Assembly (NCBI RefSeq): GCF_000812565.1
Contig: NZ_JTAM01000083.1
Span: forward strand, 1 to 38,101
Length of the DNA: 38,101 nucleotides
Origin: Flammeovirga sp. OC4
Lineage (GTDB): Bacteria > Bacteroidota > Bacteroidia > Cytophagales > Flammeovirgaceae
Direction of reading: 5' to 3'
Shown one piece after another: positions 1 to 8,817 of the stretch; within the stretch, counting starts at the first letter, position 1; each line of letters starts with the position of its first letter. The notes under the pieces are model-generated. The model made no database searches. It worked only from the letters and a program-made list of their open reading frames with translations, and was not told the DNA's origin. A program made the position numbers and the translations under genes.

Positions 1-149
1 AGATGTTGACTAACCTTTTTTTGTGTTTATACTTTACCCAAATGTAATAATATATTAAATCAAACTATTTTATCTACTTAGGAGTACATTGAAAACTTTG
101 AATTGCTTACCTTCGCTATACAAGCACATAACATTATAAATAATAGAAA

Positions 150-1130
150 ATGAAAAAAATAATTACCTATTTATCAGCTTTACTTCTTCTGTTTTCTTGT
201 GCTACTGAATCAAAGCAAACAGAAGAAAAGAAGGAAGAAAAATCACTAGGAGTTGGAGAGGCTACTAGTGATCAAATGCCTAACCTTTATGGGGGAAAGA
301 TTGATCGACTTCCTAATTTCGAATCAAAATACATCGATCCTAGAAATGTCGATGTTTATATGCCAGAAGGGTATTCCAAAGACAAGAAATATGCGGTTCT
401 TTATATGCACGATGGCTTAATGCTATTTGATTCAACGGTAACATGGAACAAACAAGAATGGGAAGTAGATGAAAATATTACCAAGTTATTGAACGAAAAT
501 AAAATTCAAGATGTGATTGTGGTAGCTGTACCTAATAATGGAAAGTATAGATCATCTGAATATTTACCTCAAAAATCATTGAAAGATCTTTCAGACTCTG
601 ATATGCAAGCTGTATTGAAAAAAAGAGTAGAAGGTAAATTACTGTCAGATAACTATTTGAAATTCCTTACAAGTGAATTGAAGCCATATATTGATAGTCA
701 TTATCCTACTTATTCTGATAGAGAGCATACGTTTGTAATGGGTTCAAGTATGGGAGGATTGATCTCGATGTATGCAATTTGTGAATACCCTGAAGTGTTT
801 GGTGGAGCTGGATGTTTATCTACACATTGGCCTATGGTTTACGCTGAAGACTTTACAGATGCAGAAAACAAAGCAGTCACTGATGGGATAATCAACTATG
901 TTGAAAATAATCTACCAGATCCTAAAACGCATAAGATCTATTTTGATTTTGGTACAGAAACATTAGATTCTCAATATGAACCTTATCAAAAAAGAGTTGA
1001 TGTAATCATGAAAAAACATGGTTTTACATCTGAAAATTGGATGACTGAAAAGTTTCCAGGCGAAAATCACTCAGAAGTAGCTTGGGCAAAACGATTAAAT
1101 ATTCCTTTAGAGTTTTTATTGGGTAAATAA
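150..1130 (+). CDS. Lipoprotein esterase, alpha/beta-hydrolase fold (esterase D / Fes-like)
   Basis: A 326-aa protein with a lipoprotein signal peptide: a lysine start, a hydrophobic stretch, then lipobox LFSC with the lipidated cysteine near residue 17. It is therefore probably anchored in an envelope membrane. The body matches the putative esterase family (PF00756 type) that includes enterochelin esterase and esterase D. The GxSxG nucleophile elbow is GSSMG at residues 198-202, so S200 is the likely nucleophile, and H307 in GENHSE is the likely catalytic histidine. Length is normal for the family. It is monocistronic, with a strong hairpin terminator 20 bp downstream. The substrate cannot be read from sequence; an acyl ester, sugar ester or siderophore ester are all possible. 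Confidence 0.85.
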   Translation: MKKIITYLSALLLLFSCATESKQTEEKKEEKSLGVGEATSDQMPNLYGGKIDRLPNFESKYIDPRNVDVYMPEGYSKDKKYAVLYMHDGLMLFDSTVTWNKQEWEVDENITKLLNENKIQDVIVVAVPNNGKYRSSEYLPQKSLKDLSDSDMQAVLKKRVEGKLLSDNYLKFLTSELKPYIDSHYPTYSDREHTFVMGSSMGGLISMYAICEYPEVFGGAGCLSTHWPMVYAEDFTDAENKAVTDGIINYVENNLPDPKTHKIYFDFGTETLDSQYEPYQKRVDVIMKKHGFTSENWMTEKFPGENHSEVAWAKRLNIPLEFLLGK

Positions 1131-1147
1131 ATCTAATATTGACAATG

Positions 1148-1183
1148 AAAAAAGCCAGAGTAATTTTTATTACTCTGGCTTTT
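1148..1183. terminator. Bidirectional rho-independent terminator
   Basis: A perfect inverted repeat AAAAGCCAGAGTAA / TTACTCTGGCTTTT with a short loop, flanked by A and T runs. It lies between the convergent esterase gene and the small cysteine-rich gene and can serve both. Confidence 0.85.
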
Positions 1184-1208
1184 GTACTACAAGATGTTTA
1201 TGGATTAA

Positions 1209-1451
1209 TTAAACATTTGCTGGAGCCCAATCTCCACAAAGCATACCTTCTGTTGCTTGTGCAGGTTTAGAACAGTTGTCTTTTTGGAAAAATGCACAGT
1301 TAGTACATTGAATAGCATTGATTAACTCAGATGCACTAGAAAAGCTGTCACAAGTATATTTCTCATTTACTTTAACATTGTGCACGTTGCATGTTAGTGA
1401 TTCAGCTAACTCAGCACAGCTTTTGCAGTTTGATGATAATCTAATAGACAT
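1209..1451 (-). CDS. Small eight-cysteine protein with duplicated CxxC module
   Basis: An 80-aa protein of unrecognised family with eight cysteines (9, 12, 21, 34, 49, 52, 60, 72). They form two similar modules: CxxCA, 7-8 residues to C, 11-12 residues to C, then D or G, one residue, and an aromatic. This spacing suits metal binding (zinc or an Fe-S cluster) by an internally duplicated domain. There is no signal peptide or membrane segment, so it is probably cytoplasmic. It starts at an ATG and has a plausible Bacteroidota promoter 45-77 bp upstream. It ends at the shared terminator. No function is assigned. Confidence 0.75.
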   Translation of the reverse strand: MSIRLSSNCKSCAELAESLTCNVHNVKVNEKYTCDSFSSASELINAIQCTNCAFFQKDNCSKPAQATEGMLCGDWAPANV

Positions 1452-1495
1452 ATTTTTATCGTTTAGGTTTAAACTTTTACTTCTTAATGGATGCT

Positions 1496-1528
1496 CAAAT
1501 TTAAGTTATAAACTGCTATTAGAACAAA
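1496..1528 (-). promoter_or_regulatory. Putative Bacteroidota promoter for the cysteine-rich gene
   Basis: On the minus strand TTTG (-33) is followed after 21 nt by TAAATTTG, a match to the -7 box TAnnTTTG of the Bacteroidota primary sigma factor. The predicted leader is about 40 nt. Confidence 0.5.
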
Positions 1529-1636
1529 TTGATATATATATAAATGGCTGAAAATGATCAGTTTGTATTTAGATTGTTTCTAGTTAAACTTTGTTGATAA
1601 TTAGTCTAGATTACCCTCCTTTATTTAGAATTAGAA

Positions 1637-1678
1637 TAAAAAAAATCAATGAATTAACCTATTGAAAATCCATTGATT
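1637..1678 (-). terminator. Rho-independent terminator of the rnr-phosphoribosyltransferase operon
   Basis: On the minus strand ATCAATG pairs with CATTGAT across a 19-nt loop, followed by a run of eight T. It lies 26 bp past the phosphoribosyltransferase stop codon. Confidence 0.75.
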
Positions 1679-1703
1679 ATAATATTTGAATGTAAAAACC
1701 GCT

Positions 1704-2213
1704 TTATGTAAGCGTTACTGTGAAGCTCAAGTGATCAGTAAGGTCAACTTCTACATTTTGTTTTACGGTGGTTGATAATTCATAACCAGTGAAGCTAGGA
1801 ATTACAGGGAACTTGTGATAGCCTCTATCCACCAAAACAGCTACTTGTAACTTTTCGATTCTAATCCCTAAAAAAGGTTTAATACTGTAAGCCAAAGTAC
1901 GTCCGGTATTCAATACGTCATCAGCTAAAAGTATCACTTTACCTTCCATCTCTTTTAAATCTTTATCTACCTCGATGAAAGTTTGTAGTGGAGCAGTTTT
2001 ATCAATCGTAATTTTAGTAATATCAGATGGAATAGTAGAAATTTTATCAAACTCAGCCTTCAATAATTCAGCAAAGTGATAGCCATTTCCTTTGATTCCA
2101 GCGAATATAATTTCTTTAGCTCCAAAGTTATCTTCATACACTTCAAAAGCTATACGGCGTATCTTTTGAACGATCTGCTCATGTTTTAAAATAACATTGC
2201 TAATAGTCGTCAT
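1704..2213 (-). CDS. Phosphoribosyltransferase family protein (PyrR-like)
   Basis: A 169-aa type I phosphoribosyltransferase. The PRPP-binding signature is clear at residues 93-106: VILLADDVLNTGRT, with the acidic pair D98-D99. The length suits PyrR-like or hypoxanthine/uracil phosphoribosyltransferases. In this family the enzyme transfers the phosphoribosyl group of PRPP to a base; PyrR members also regulate pyr transcripts. The sequence does not decide between these roles, so no symbol is given. It begins 28 bp after the rnr stop, so it is probably cotranscribed with rnr, which would link base salvage with RNA turnover. That link is inferred. Confidence 0.85.
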   Translation of the reverse strand: MTTISNVILKHEQIVQKIRRIAFEVYEDNFGAKEIIFAGIKGNGYHFAELLKAEFDKISTIPSDITKITIDKTAPLQTFIEVDKDLKEMEGKVILLADDVLNTGRTLAYSIKPFLGIRIEKLQVAVLVDRGYHKFPVIPSFTGYELSTTVKQNVEVDLTDHLSFTVTLT

Positions 2214-2241
2214 GATTAATTATTTATTGAATATTAAACCA

Positions 2242-4419
2242 TTAAACGATATCGAAATCAATCGATCGTTTTTCAATGTTTGTATCTTTTACTATAACTT
2301 TTACTTCATCACCTAGTTGATAAGTTTCTTTATATTTTTGACCTGTGACAATCATTGCATCAGAGTCAAAAATAAATTGATCATGGGTCATAGATGAATA
2401 TCGAACGAGCCCCTCACAACGAGTATCCTTGAGTTCAATAAACATACCCCAATCTGTTAACCCAGAAACAGTACCTTCCATTTCTTCTCCCAGGAATTCA
2501 GACATAAACTCTACCTGCTTGTATTTGATAGACGCTCTTTCGGCATCTGCTGCGACTTTCTCCCTAGCAGAAGAATGTTTGCAACGTTCTTCAAATTCAT
2601 TCTCGTCCGCAGATTTACCTTTGTCTAAATAATGTTGTAATAGACGGTGTACCATTACATCAGGATACCTACGAATAGGAGATGTAAAGTGAGTATAATG
2701 AGCAAAACCAAGACCATAGTGACCTTCTGGATTTGTGGTGTAAATGGCTTTTGCCATTGTACGGATGGCTTGTTGCTCAATGATGTTCTGTTCCGGTTTT
2801 CCTTCTACTTCCTCCGTTAAGTTATTTAGAGAGAAAGCAATTTTCTTTTCCGTTAGGTCTAGATCATAGCCAAAGCGCTTCGCAAATGTGGCAAATTGAG
2901 CTAGTTTATCAGGATCAGGATCACCATGTACTCTATAAACCATAGTTACAGGTTTGCTATCCTGCTTTTTACGGAAAATAGATTCAGCTACTCTTTTATT
3001 CGCGAGAAGCATAAACTCCTCAATCATTTTATGAGCATCCTTTCTGATTTTTGGAGTCAGTCCTGTTGGTTTGCCATTTTCATCTAAATCGAATTTCAAT
3101 TCAATAGACTCAAATGAAATTGCACCATTTCTAAATCGAGCATCTCTAAGTTTGTGAGCGATGTCGTTTAGCGTATTAATTTCTTCTTGGAAATCACCTT
3201 CTTTGGATTCGATTCTTTCTTGTGCTTCTTCATAAGAGAAACGTCTGTCAGAATGAATTACTGTTCTACCAAAGGACTGCTTATAGACTTTACCTGTCTC
3301 ATCCATCTCGAAGATCGCTGCAAAAGCTAATCGGTCAACATGCGGGTTTAAAGAACATAAACCATTGGATAATTTTTCAGGTAACATCGGAACCGTACGG
3401 TCCACCAAATAAACAGAGGTAGCTCTTTTGAAAGCTTCTTCTTCCAATAATGACCCTGGCGTTACATAATGCGATACATCAGCAATGTGAACACCAATTT
3501 CGTAATGGCCATTTTTCATCTTTCTTATAGAAAGAGCATCATCAAAGTCTTTTGCAGTAACAGGGTCAATTGTGAAAGTGGTTCTATCTCTGAAATCCTT
3601 TCTGTTTTTTATTTCATCTTCTGGAATTTCGTCAGGAATAGCATTAGCTTCGGCATCAACTTCCTTAGGGAACTCAAATGGGAGACCAAATTCAAACATG
3701 ATAGAGTGAATTTCAGTTTCATTATCACCCGCTTTACCTAAAACCTTGGTAATTCTACCAATAGGTGACTTGTCATTTTGTTTCCATTGTGTAATCTTGG
3801 CAATTACCTTATCCCCATTTTGTGCATCTCCAATTTTCTCAATAGGAATAAATAGATCATAAAACATTTTACGATCTGAAGCAACCACAAAAGCAAAACG
3901 CTCAGAGATCTGTAGTTGTCCTACAAATTCATCTTTTTCACGTTTAATGATCTTAGTGATTTTAGCCTCATCACGTTTTCTTTGTCTATTGTAGAAAGTA
4001 GTGAACTCAACTTTGTCTCCGTTGAGTGCTCTGTTCATATTGGGTAGTAACACACGTATATCCTCAACCTCTTCTCCAGCAGGAGTATCGACGATTAAGA
4101 ATGCAAATTTTGGATTGACAAAATCAACCGTTGCAGTTCTGGCATTTTGTTGCTCTTCTTGCAGCAATATAGATTGATATTTCTTACCTTTCAGAAGAAT
4201 TTTTCCTTCATCTGCTAAGGCAATCATTATATATTTGAGTTTATCTTTATCAGTTTGACTTTTAATTCTAACATCTTTGACGATTTGTCGAAGACTAAAG
4301 CCCATTTCAGGCCTTGAATTTAAAAGTTCAATGATATTTTGTATGGTATGAGAATTAAGGCTACTTCTTCTTTGTACCTTTTTCTTTGTTTTTATGTTCT
4401 TTTTTCTGGTTTTTGCCAT
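2242..4419 (-). CDS. rnr: Ribonuclease R (RNase II/RNB family 3'-5' exoribonuclease)
   Basis: A 725-aa protein with RNase R architecture. It has a basic lysine-rich N-terminus, a winged-helix/HTH segment around residues 20-80, cold-shock-like OB domains, and an RNB catalytic domain from about residue 275 to 600. A C-terminal S1 RNA-binding domain starts near 645 (EGTVSGLTDWGMFIEL). The RNB active-site signature TIDPVTAKDFDDAL near residue 280 carries the metal-binding aspartates, followed by HIADVSHYV. RNase R degrades structured RNA processively from the 3' end and acts in rRNA and mRNA quality control. It is first in an operon with the phosphoribosyltransferase. The 5' UTR contains a 10-bp inverted repeat that could allow autoregulation. 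Confidence 0.95.
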   Translation of the reverse strand: MAKTRKKNIKTKKKVQRRSSLNSHTIQNIIELLNSRPEMGFSLRQIVKDVRIKSQTDKDKLKYIMIALADEGKILLKGKKYQSILLQEEQQNARTATVDFVNPKFAFLIVDTPAGEEVEDIRVLLPNMNRALNGDKVEFTTFYNRQRKRDEAKITKIIKREKDEFVGQLQISERFAFVVASDRKMFYDLFIPIEKIGDAQNGDKVIAKITQWKQNDKSPIGRITKVLGKAGDNETEIHSIMFEFGLPFEFPKEVDAEANAIPDEIPEDEIKNRKDFRDRTTFTIDPVTAKDFDDALSIRKMKNGHYEIGVHIADVSHYVTPGSLLEEEAFKRATSVYLVDRTVPMLPEKLSNGLCSLNPHVDRLAFAAIFEMDETGKVYKQSFGRTVIHSDRRFSYEEAQERIESKEGDFQEEINTLNDIAHKLRDARFRNGAISFESIELKFDLDENGKPTGLTPKIRKDAHKMIEEFMLLANKRVAESIFRKKQDSKPVTMVYRVHGDPDPDKLAQFATFAKRFGYDLDLTEKKIAFSLNNLTEEVEGKPEQNIIEQQAIRTMAKAIYTTNPEGHYGLGFAHYTHFTSPIRRYPDVMVHRLLQHYLDKGKSADENEFEERCKHSSAREKVAADAERASIKYKQVEFMSEFLGEEMEGTVSGLTDWGMFIELKDTRCEGLVRYSSMTHDQFIFDSDAMIVTGQKYKETYQLGDEVKVIVKDTNIEKRSIDFDIV

Positions 4420-4446
4420 GCTTATGATTTACATCTAATAAAAGAC

Positions 4447-4501
4447 GGATTAAGTTTGCTTGTAAAAAAGTAGGAGATGCCAACTTAATCCTTCTATTTG
4501 C
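4447..4501 (-). promoter_or_regulatory. Inverted repeat in the rnr 5' UTR
   Basis: GGATTAAGTT (4447-4456) and AACTTAATCC (4492-4501) form a perfect 10-bp stem with a 35-nt loop, 28-82 bp upstream of the rnr ATG. It is a possible RNA hairpin or operator; no T-run follows it closely. Confidence 0.45.
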
Positions 4502-4546
4502 TAAATTACGATAAAATCCTAGTTATAGGACGATGATTACGAAACT

Positions 4547-5680
4547 ATGTTGAGAAGTTTTTACTTAACCCTTCAAATTTTAATTTTATTCACTTCTACT
4601 TATGCTCAGAAGTCTCAAAAACTATGGGAAAATGAGGAGGCGTTACAGTGTGCATCGTCTATTATGGATGCTTTGTATAAATGTGATTTCAAGACCTCTG
4701 ATTCTTTGATGCTCAAGTATGTGGATATGATGGAGAGACATTCTTCCACAGCTTTACTGGAAGGATTGAATGTGTATTGGAGAAATGTACCGTTTGATTA
4801 TGAGGATGAGGAAAAGATAAGTTTATTATTTGAGTCTTTAGATGAATGTATAGCATTATGTGAAGCTTCTTACAGTGAGGATGAAAATGATTTTGAGTCC
4901 ATTTATTTTTTACTTTTAGCTCGGAGTGTAAAGGCAAGAACGTATAACCATATTGGTTCTACATGGAAGGCTGTATCTGAGGCGAAAGAAGTTTATTCTT
5001 TGACAATCAAGGGAATGAAAAATTTAGATCGTTTTGAAGAGTTTAACTTTTCATCAGGTATCTATAATTACTATCGTGAATTTTTTCCTGAGGCCAACCC
5101 TATTTACAAGCCCTTCTTAAGTTTTTTCCCTTCGGGTGATAAAAAATTAGGAATTCAACAGTTAGAGTTAGCACAGCAGCGAAGTGTTTTTACATCAACT
5201 GAAGCAGGCAGATATCTTATGTGGATTTATACTAGAAGAAAGGATAGTACAGCCTTGACTTTAGCATATCATTTCCTTGATAATTATCCTGAAAATCATC
5301 TTTTTGTTTTTGAAGGTCTAATAGCATTGATTTTTTTCGAAGAGTTTCAACGGAAAGAAATACTAGACTATATCTCTCTTATGGAAAACTCATCAGAAAA
5401 GTTGAATAAGATAGGGGGAATGATAATGAAGGGCATTTATTATTTTGAAAACGAGGACTATCAAACATCAAAAGCTTTATTGATGGAATCAGATAAACAG
5501 TTGCAGGAGTTGGAATCGAGAAAGGAATATATAGATTCGCCACTTTATGCTTATTTATACGCTCTCAACGTACTTCAAAAGAAAAAAGATCAGTCCAAGT
5601 TCTATAAAAGAAAAGCAGCTAATACTGAATATGGAATACGAATAATAAACCACCTCAATGAGAAGCTGCTTTCTAGATAA
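4547..5680 (+). CDS. Secreted helical-repeat (TPR-like) protein
   Basis: A 377-aa protein with an N-terminal signal peptide that probably ends at TYAQ (about residue 20). The rest is helix-rich and resembles tetratricopeptide-type proteins. The stretch around residues 165-205 (SGIYNYY, FFPEANPIY, FFPSGDKKLG) resembles a motif I associate with Bacteroidota TPR/Iml2-like proteins. It is probably periplasmic or outer-membrane associated. It is divergent from rnr and convergent with cdd, with only 10 bp between its stop and the end of cdd. Function is unknown. Confidence 0.7.
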   Translation: MLRSFYLTLQILILFTSTYAQKSQKLWENEEALQCASSIMDALYKCDFKTSDSLMLKYVDMMERHSSTALLEGLNVYWRNVPFDYEDEEKISLLFESLDECIALCEASYSEDENDFESIYFLLLARSVKARTYNHIGSTWKAVSEAKEVYSLTIKGMKNLDRFEEFNFSSGIYNYYREFFPEANPIYKPFLSFFPSGDKKLGIQQLELAQQRSVFTSTEAGRYLMWIYTRRKDSTALTLAYHFLDNYPENHLFVFEGLIALIFFEEFQRKEILDYISLMENSSEKLNKIGGMIMKGIYYFENEDYQTSKALLMESDKQLQELESRKEYIDSPLYAYLYALNVLQKKKDQSKFYKRKAANTEYGIRIINHLNEKLLSR

Positions 5681-5690
5681 TAATATAATA

Positions 5691-6179
5691 TTATTCGAAT
5701 AAATCTTTTTGAGTAAATTTGAAAGGCAATAAGTCAGATACAGATTGCATTTCATAAATATCTTTTTGTCCCTTCATCAAAAGACGAATTGGACTATCTT
5801 GTTTTACCTCGTATTCTAACATAGCTTGTCTACAAGCACCACATGGAGAAATAGGAATGAAGCTTTGTTCTTCTCCTTTTCTTGCAGCAATTGCCATTGT
5901 TAATATTTTTTGATCAGGGTATTGACCTCCTGCCCAGTAAATAGCACTACGTTCAGCACACATTCCGGAAGGGTAAGCCGCATTTTCTTGATTGTTTCCA
6001 GTGACTATTTGGCCATTTTCAAGAATTAAAGCTGCTCCAACATTAAAGTTGGAGTAAGGTGCATAAGATTTGAATGTAGCTTCTTCGGCGAGGCGTAAGA
6101 GTTCTTGATCTTCCTTGGATAATTCATCAATATTATCATAAGTGACAATTTCGATGTTAAGGTTTAATTTTTTTGCCAT
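5691..6179 (-). CDS. cdd: Cytidine deaminase
   Basis: A 162-aa homotetrameric-type cytidine deaminase, which converts cytidine or deoxycytidine to uridine or deoxyuridine in pyrimidine salvage. Visible motifs are PYSNFNVGAA (residues 41-50, substrate binding), CAERSAI with zinc ligand C74 and catalytic E76, and PCGAC with zinc ligands C113 and C116. Length is slightly above the usual 130-140 aa because of an N-terminal extension of about 20 residues. It begins at an ATG and ends almost against the convergent TPR-like gene. Confidence 0.95.
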   Translation of the reverse strand: MAKKLNLNIEIVTYDNIDELSKEDQELLRLAEEATFKSYAPYSNFNVGAALILENGQIVTGNNQENAAYPSGMCAERSAIYWAGGQYPDQKILTMAIAARKGEEQSFIPISPCGACRQAMLEYEVKQDSPIRLLMKGQKDIYEMQSVSDLLPFKFTQKDLFE

Positions 6180-6210
6180 ATCTTTTCTTATTTAGAAAAT
6201 TAAGATACAG

Positions 6211-6244
6211 AAAAAGCCTTTAGAATTCATATCCTAAAGGCTTT
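6211..6244 (-). terminator. Rho-independent terminator after the SPOR-domain gene
   Basis: Inverted repeat AAAGCCTTTAG / CTAAAGGCTTT with a 10-nt loop, followed on the minus strand by a T-rich run. It separates the SPOR gene from cdd. Confidence 0.8.
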
Positions 6245-6268
6245 CTTTGTCAAAAGTACTGTTAATAA

Positions 6269-6907
6269 TTATTTTCCAGAACCTTTTCTTTGTACATCTT
6301 TGATGTCTTTACGAACATTGTCGTCATAAGCTACAATCCATGCATCTTTTACGCCCATTGCTCTCATATATTTTTTGAATTGATCAGCTTCACCGTAATC
6401 ACGGAAGTAAGCAATAGTATATTTTTTTAGGCCATCTTGATCTTCCATCCAGAAGTTACCTTTATCTTGGAATTTTGATAAGTCACGATTTTTGAAAGCC
6501 CCAATTTGAACTTTATAAACAATACCTTTAGTATAATCATCACCTGAATGAGAAACGTTATTATCCATTTTCTTCTTCAGCTTCGCATTTTCCTCCTTTA
6601 AGTCAGCGATAGTGTTATCTTTTTCTTTTAATTGAGAATTAAAAGAACCTTTTTCTTGCTCTAATTTTGAAATTTCAGCTTTTAAACCAGATGCTTGACC
6701 TCTTAGCGTATTTAGCTCTTGTGTCATATCTCTGAATTTAAGGGGGTCAGTATTTTTTAGCTTTTTCTTCCATTCTTTTACTTCTGCTTTTTCATTTTTC
6801 TTTGAATTAGAAGATTTGCTTTTCTTTTTCTTTTTTTGGGCGTATAGATCGTTGTCTACAGCTATAAAACTAAATGCGATAAAGAGTAATATAAATATCC
6901 TTTTCAT
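6269..6907 (-). CDS. Secreted coiled-coil protein with C-terminal SPOR-like domain
   Basis: A 212-aa protein from the ATG at 6907. A TTG six codons upstream would lengthen the frame, but the ATG starts directly with a normal signal peptide (MKRIFILLFIAFSFIAV, cleavage near YAQ). A very lysine/serine-rich linker follows, then a coiled coil (about residues 65-115, with heptad-like leucines and charged residues). The SPOR-like segment begins YKVQIGAFKNRD and runs to about residue 195. SPOR domains bind denuded peptidoglycan, so a periplasmic cell-wall role is plausible. Bacteroidota relatives are sometimes labelled ezrin/radixin/moesin family because of the coiled coil; that label implies no function here. 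Confidence 0.75.
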   Translation of the reverse strand: MKRIFILLFIAFSFIAVDNDLYAQKKKKKSKSSNSKKNEKAEVKEWKKKLKNTDPLKFRDMTQELNTLRGQASGLKAEISKLEQEKGSFNSQLKEKDNTIADLKEENAKLKKKMDNNVSHSGDDYTKGIVYKVQIGAFKNRDLSKFQDKGNFWMEDQDGLKKYTIAYFRDYGEADQFKKYMRAMGVKDAWIVAYDDNVRKDIKDVQRKGSGK

Positions 6908-7168
6908 GGTAAAATTATTTTTCAATACTATTTGTTAAGAATAACCTTAAATAACGTTATTTTATTTTGTTGAAGAATGAAAAAAAGCAAGAATGCTTTA
7001 TAAAAAATATAAACATAATTTTTTTCATCTAAAAACATCAATGTTTATGCCACTATATTAACGAAAATTGCTCTAACAGTAAAAATCTTTTTCTAATAAC
7101 CTTTAAATTCGCAACACAGAGACTTATACACTGTAATTAAGATTTTTTCAATATAAACCATTATTTTT

Positions 7169-7621
7169 ATGAACGCTGTATTGCAACGAGTTTCTTTCGC
7201 TAAAGTTGAAGTGGGAGGTATTGTGATTGGAGAAATTCAAAAGGGATTGATGATTTTGTTGGGCGTTAGTCAAGATGATGAAAAAGAAGATCTTCAATGG
7301 CTAGCTAAAAAAATAGTGGGAATGAGAATTTTTTCTGATGAAGAAGGGAAAATGAATAAGTCAGTACAAGATGTAGATGGGAATATATTATTGATTTCTC
7401 AATTCACTTTACAGGCAAGTACTAAAAAGGGGAATAGACCGTCTTATATTGGTGCAGCTCACCCCGATAAAGCGATTCCACTTTATGAAGAAATGATCAA
7501 TACGCTACATCAACTTACAGGAAAAGAAATTCAAACTGGAGAATTTGGTGCTGATATGCAAGTTTCATTGTTAAATGACGGTCCAGTGACAATCGTAATA
7601 GATTCAAAAGATAAAAAATGA
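7169..7621 (+). CDS. dtd: D-aminoacyl-tRNA deacylase
   Basis: A 150-aa protein matching the Dtd family in length and motifs. SQFTL at residues 77-81 forms the active-site pocket, and NDGPVT at 136-141 holds the cross-subunit Gly-Pro motif that excludes L-amino acids. The enzyme hydrolyses D-amino acids mischarged on tRNA (and glycine from tRNA-Ala) in the cytoplasm. Its stop codon overlaps the start of the DUF4271 gene (ATGA, 7618-7621), so the two are translationally coupled. Confidence 0.95.
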   Translation: MNAVLQRVSFAKVEVGGIVIGEIQKGLMILLGVSQDDEKEDLQWLAKKIVGMRIFSDEEGKMNKSVQDVDGNILLISQFTLQASTKKGNRPSYIGAAHPDKAIPLYEEMINTLHQLTGKEIQTGEFGADMQVSLLNDGPVTIVIDSKDKK

Positions 7622-8751
7622 GATATTTTTTCTACATACTTTTTTCAATAATTACATTTTTTGCGAGTCAAAGGAAATCCTACGCCGTTGAGTTCCCAAT
7701 ACAAGATAAATGGCTGATTTACGAAAGTAAAGTAAATGGCTTTGTGCCATATATTCCTGACGAGCACCCTTTCGTGAGAAATTTCTATCTCCTTTTAGAT
7801 GTTAAAAATTTAAATGGTTTGGGTGTAGAGTTCATCATTCCAGAAAATGCAGCGGTATTTGTCAATAACCAACTTCAAGATATTTCAAAAGAAAAAAATG
7901 GTCTTGTTTATTTCTCGAATTCTAAACTTAAAGAACAACAAAAAGTGACAGGAGAGCTTTTATTTGTTGTTAATACAATAGATGGAAGTGCACCACAAAG
8001 TTTTTTTGTGGACAAGAAGGTGTCGTATGATAAGTTGAATTCCAATGCAACAATGTATAAAAACAGTCATAAAGAGAAGATAAGATATCATTCTGACTTT
8101 AGAGAAATGCTTTTAATGTGGTCTTTGATTGTTTTTACTTTTGTAGGCCTTTCAGCGAAGATCGGAGGATTAAAAACAGGAGTCAATTCATTGATAAGAT
8201 CTTTTGAAGGTGTGACAATGGGAAGAGGAGATACTACAAAAATGAACACATTACAGTTGATCATGTTTATTTTTAGTTTTACCTTAGTAGGAAGTCTAGC
8301 ATTAATGCTGTTCGGAAATGGTGAGATTTGGCTTTCTCAAGTCACCTCTACAGAACTGAATAAAGACGTTTCAGCCTTTGCAATTAATATTTTCTATGTT
8401 ATGGTTGCGATTTTAGGTTTTGTAGCGTTTCGATTGATAATAATTTATTTTTTAGGAAATATTTTTTCGAATACGAATATACCGTCGATTCATGGAGCAG
8501 AATTTTATAAATTAACATGGGTTTATGTACTGTTTTATATGATTATATGCGTTTTTTGGACACTAAATCCATTTTATATCTCTTGGGAGTTTATGCGGCT
8601 ATTTATAGGGATTGGCTTTCTTATAAAGAGTTTTTTAGTGTATATCGCTGTATCTAAACAAGTAAACTTTAGAAATAATTATTTATTTTCGTATTTTTGC
8701 GCGACCGAATTCTTTCCTTCGTTGTTAGCGGTGAAGGTTTTCATTAGTTGA
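7618..8751 (+). CDS. DUF4271-type membrane protein
   Basis: A 377-aa protein with an N-terminal signal sequence (about residues 1-23), a soluble, probably periplasmic region to about residue 155, and several hydrophobic segments (roughly 165-180, 212-238, 255-290, 300-325, 330-350). The organisation and position fit the Bacteroidota DUF4271 family, often encoded next to hemD. It overlaps dtd by 4 bp, and its last codons contain a candidate promoter for hemD. Function is unknown. Location beside hemD and the T9SS genes may be meaningful, but the sequence shows no direct link. Confidence 0.75.
   Translation: MRYFFYILFSIITFFASQRKSYAVEFPIQDKWLIYESKVNGFVPYIPDEHPFVRNFYLLLDVKNLNGLGVEFIIPENAAVFVNNQLQDISKEKNGLVYFSNSKLKEQQKVTGELLFVVNTIDGSAPQSFFVDKKVSYDKLNSNATMYKNSHKEKIRYHSDFREMLLMWSLIVFTFVGLSAKIGGLKTGVNSLIRSFEGVTMGRGDTTKMNTLQLIMFIFSFTLVGSLALMLFGNGEIWLSQVTSTELNKDVSAFAINIFYVMVAILGFVAFRLIIIYFLGNIFSNTNIPSIHGAEFYKLTWVYVLFYMIICVFWTLNPFYISWEFMRLFIGIGFLIKSFLVYIAVSKQVNFRNNYLFSYFCATEFFPSLLAVKVFIS
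8669..8699 (+). promoter_or_regulatory. Possible internal promoter for hemD
   Basis: TATTTTTG at 8692-8699 fits the -7 box TAnnTTTG. A weak -33 element (TTA) lies 20 nt upstream. It sits inside the end of the DUF4271 gene, about 120 bp before hemD. Confidence 0.35.
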
Positions 8752-8817
8752 ATTTCTTATAACTCAAAGTAAATCTTTTTTAACCTCGATTTACTACAAA
8801 AAAATAGATAAAACAAC

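Noticed and set aside
5674-5696. AT-rich dyad AATAATAT-A-ATATTATT between the TPR-like gene and cdd as a terminator
   Set aside because: The stem is entirely A/T, has no T-run, and overlaps both coding ends. It is too weak to call.
6908-6925. TTG start for the SPOR-domain protein
   Set aside because: It adds six residues before a complete signal peptide that begins at the ATG at 6907.
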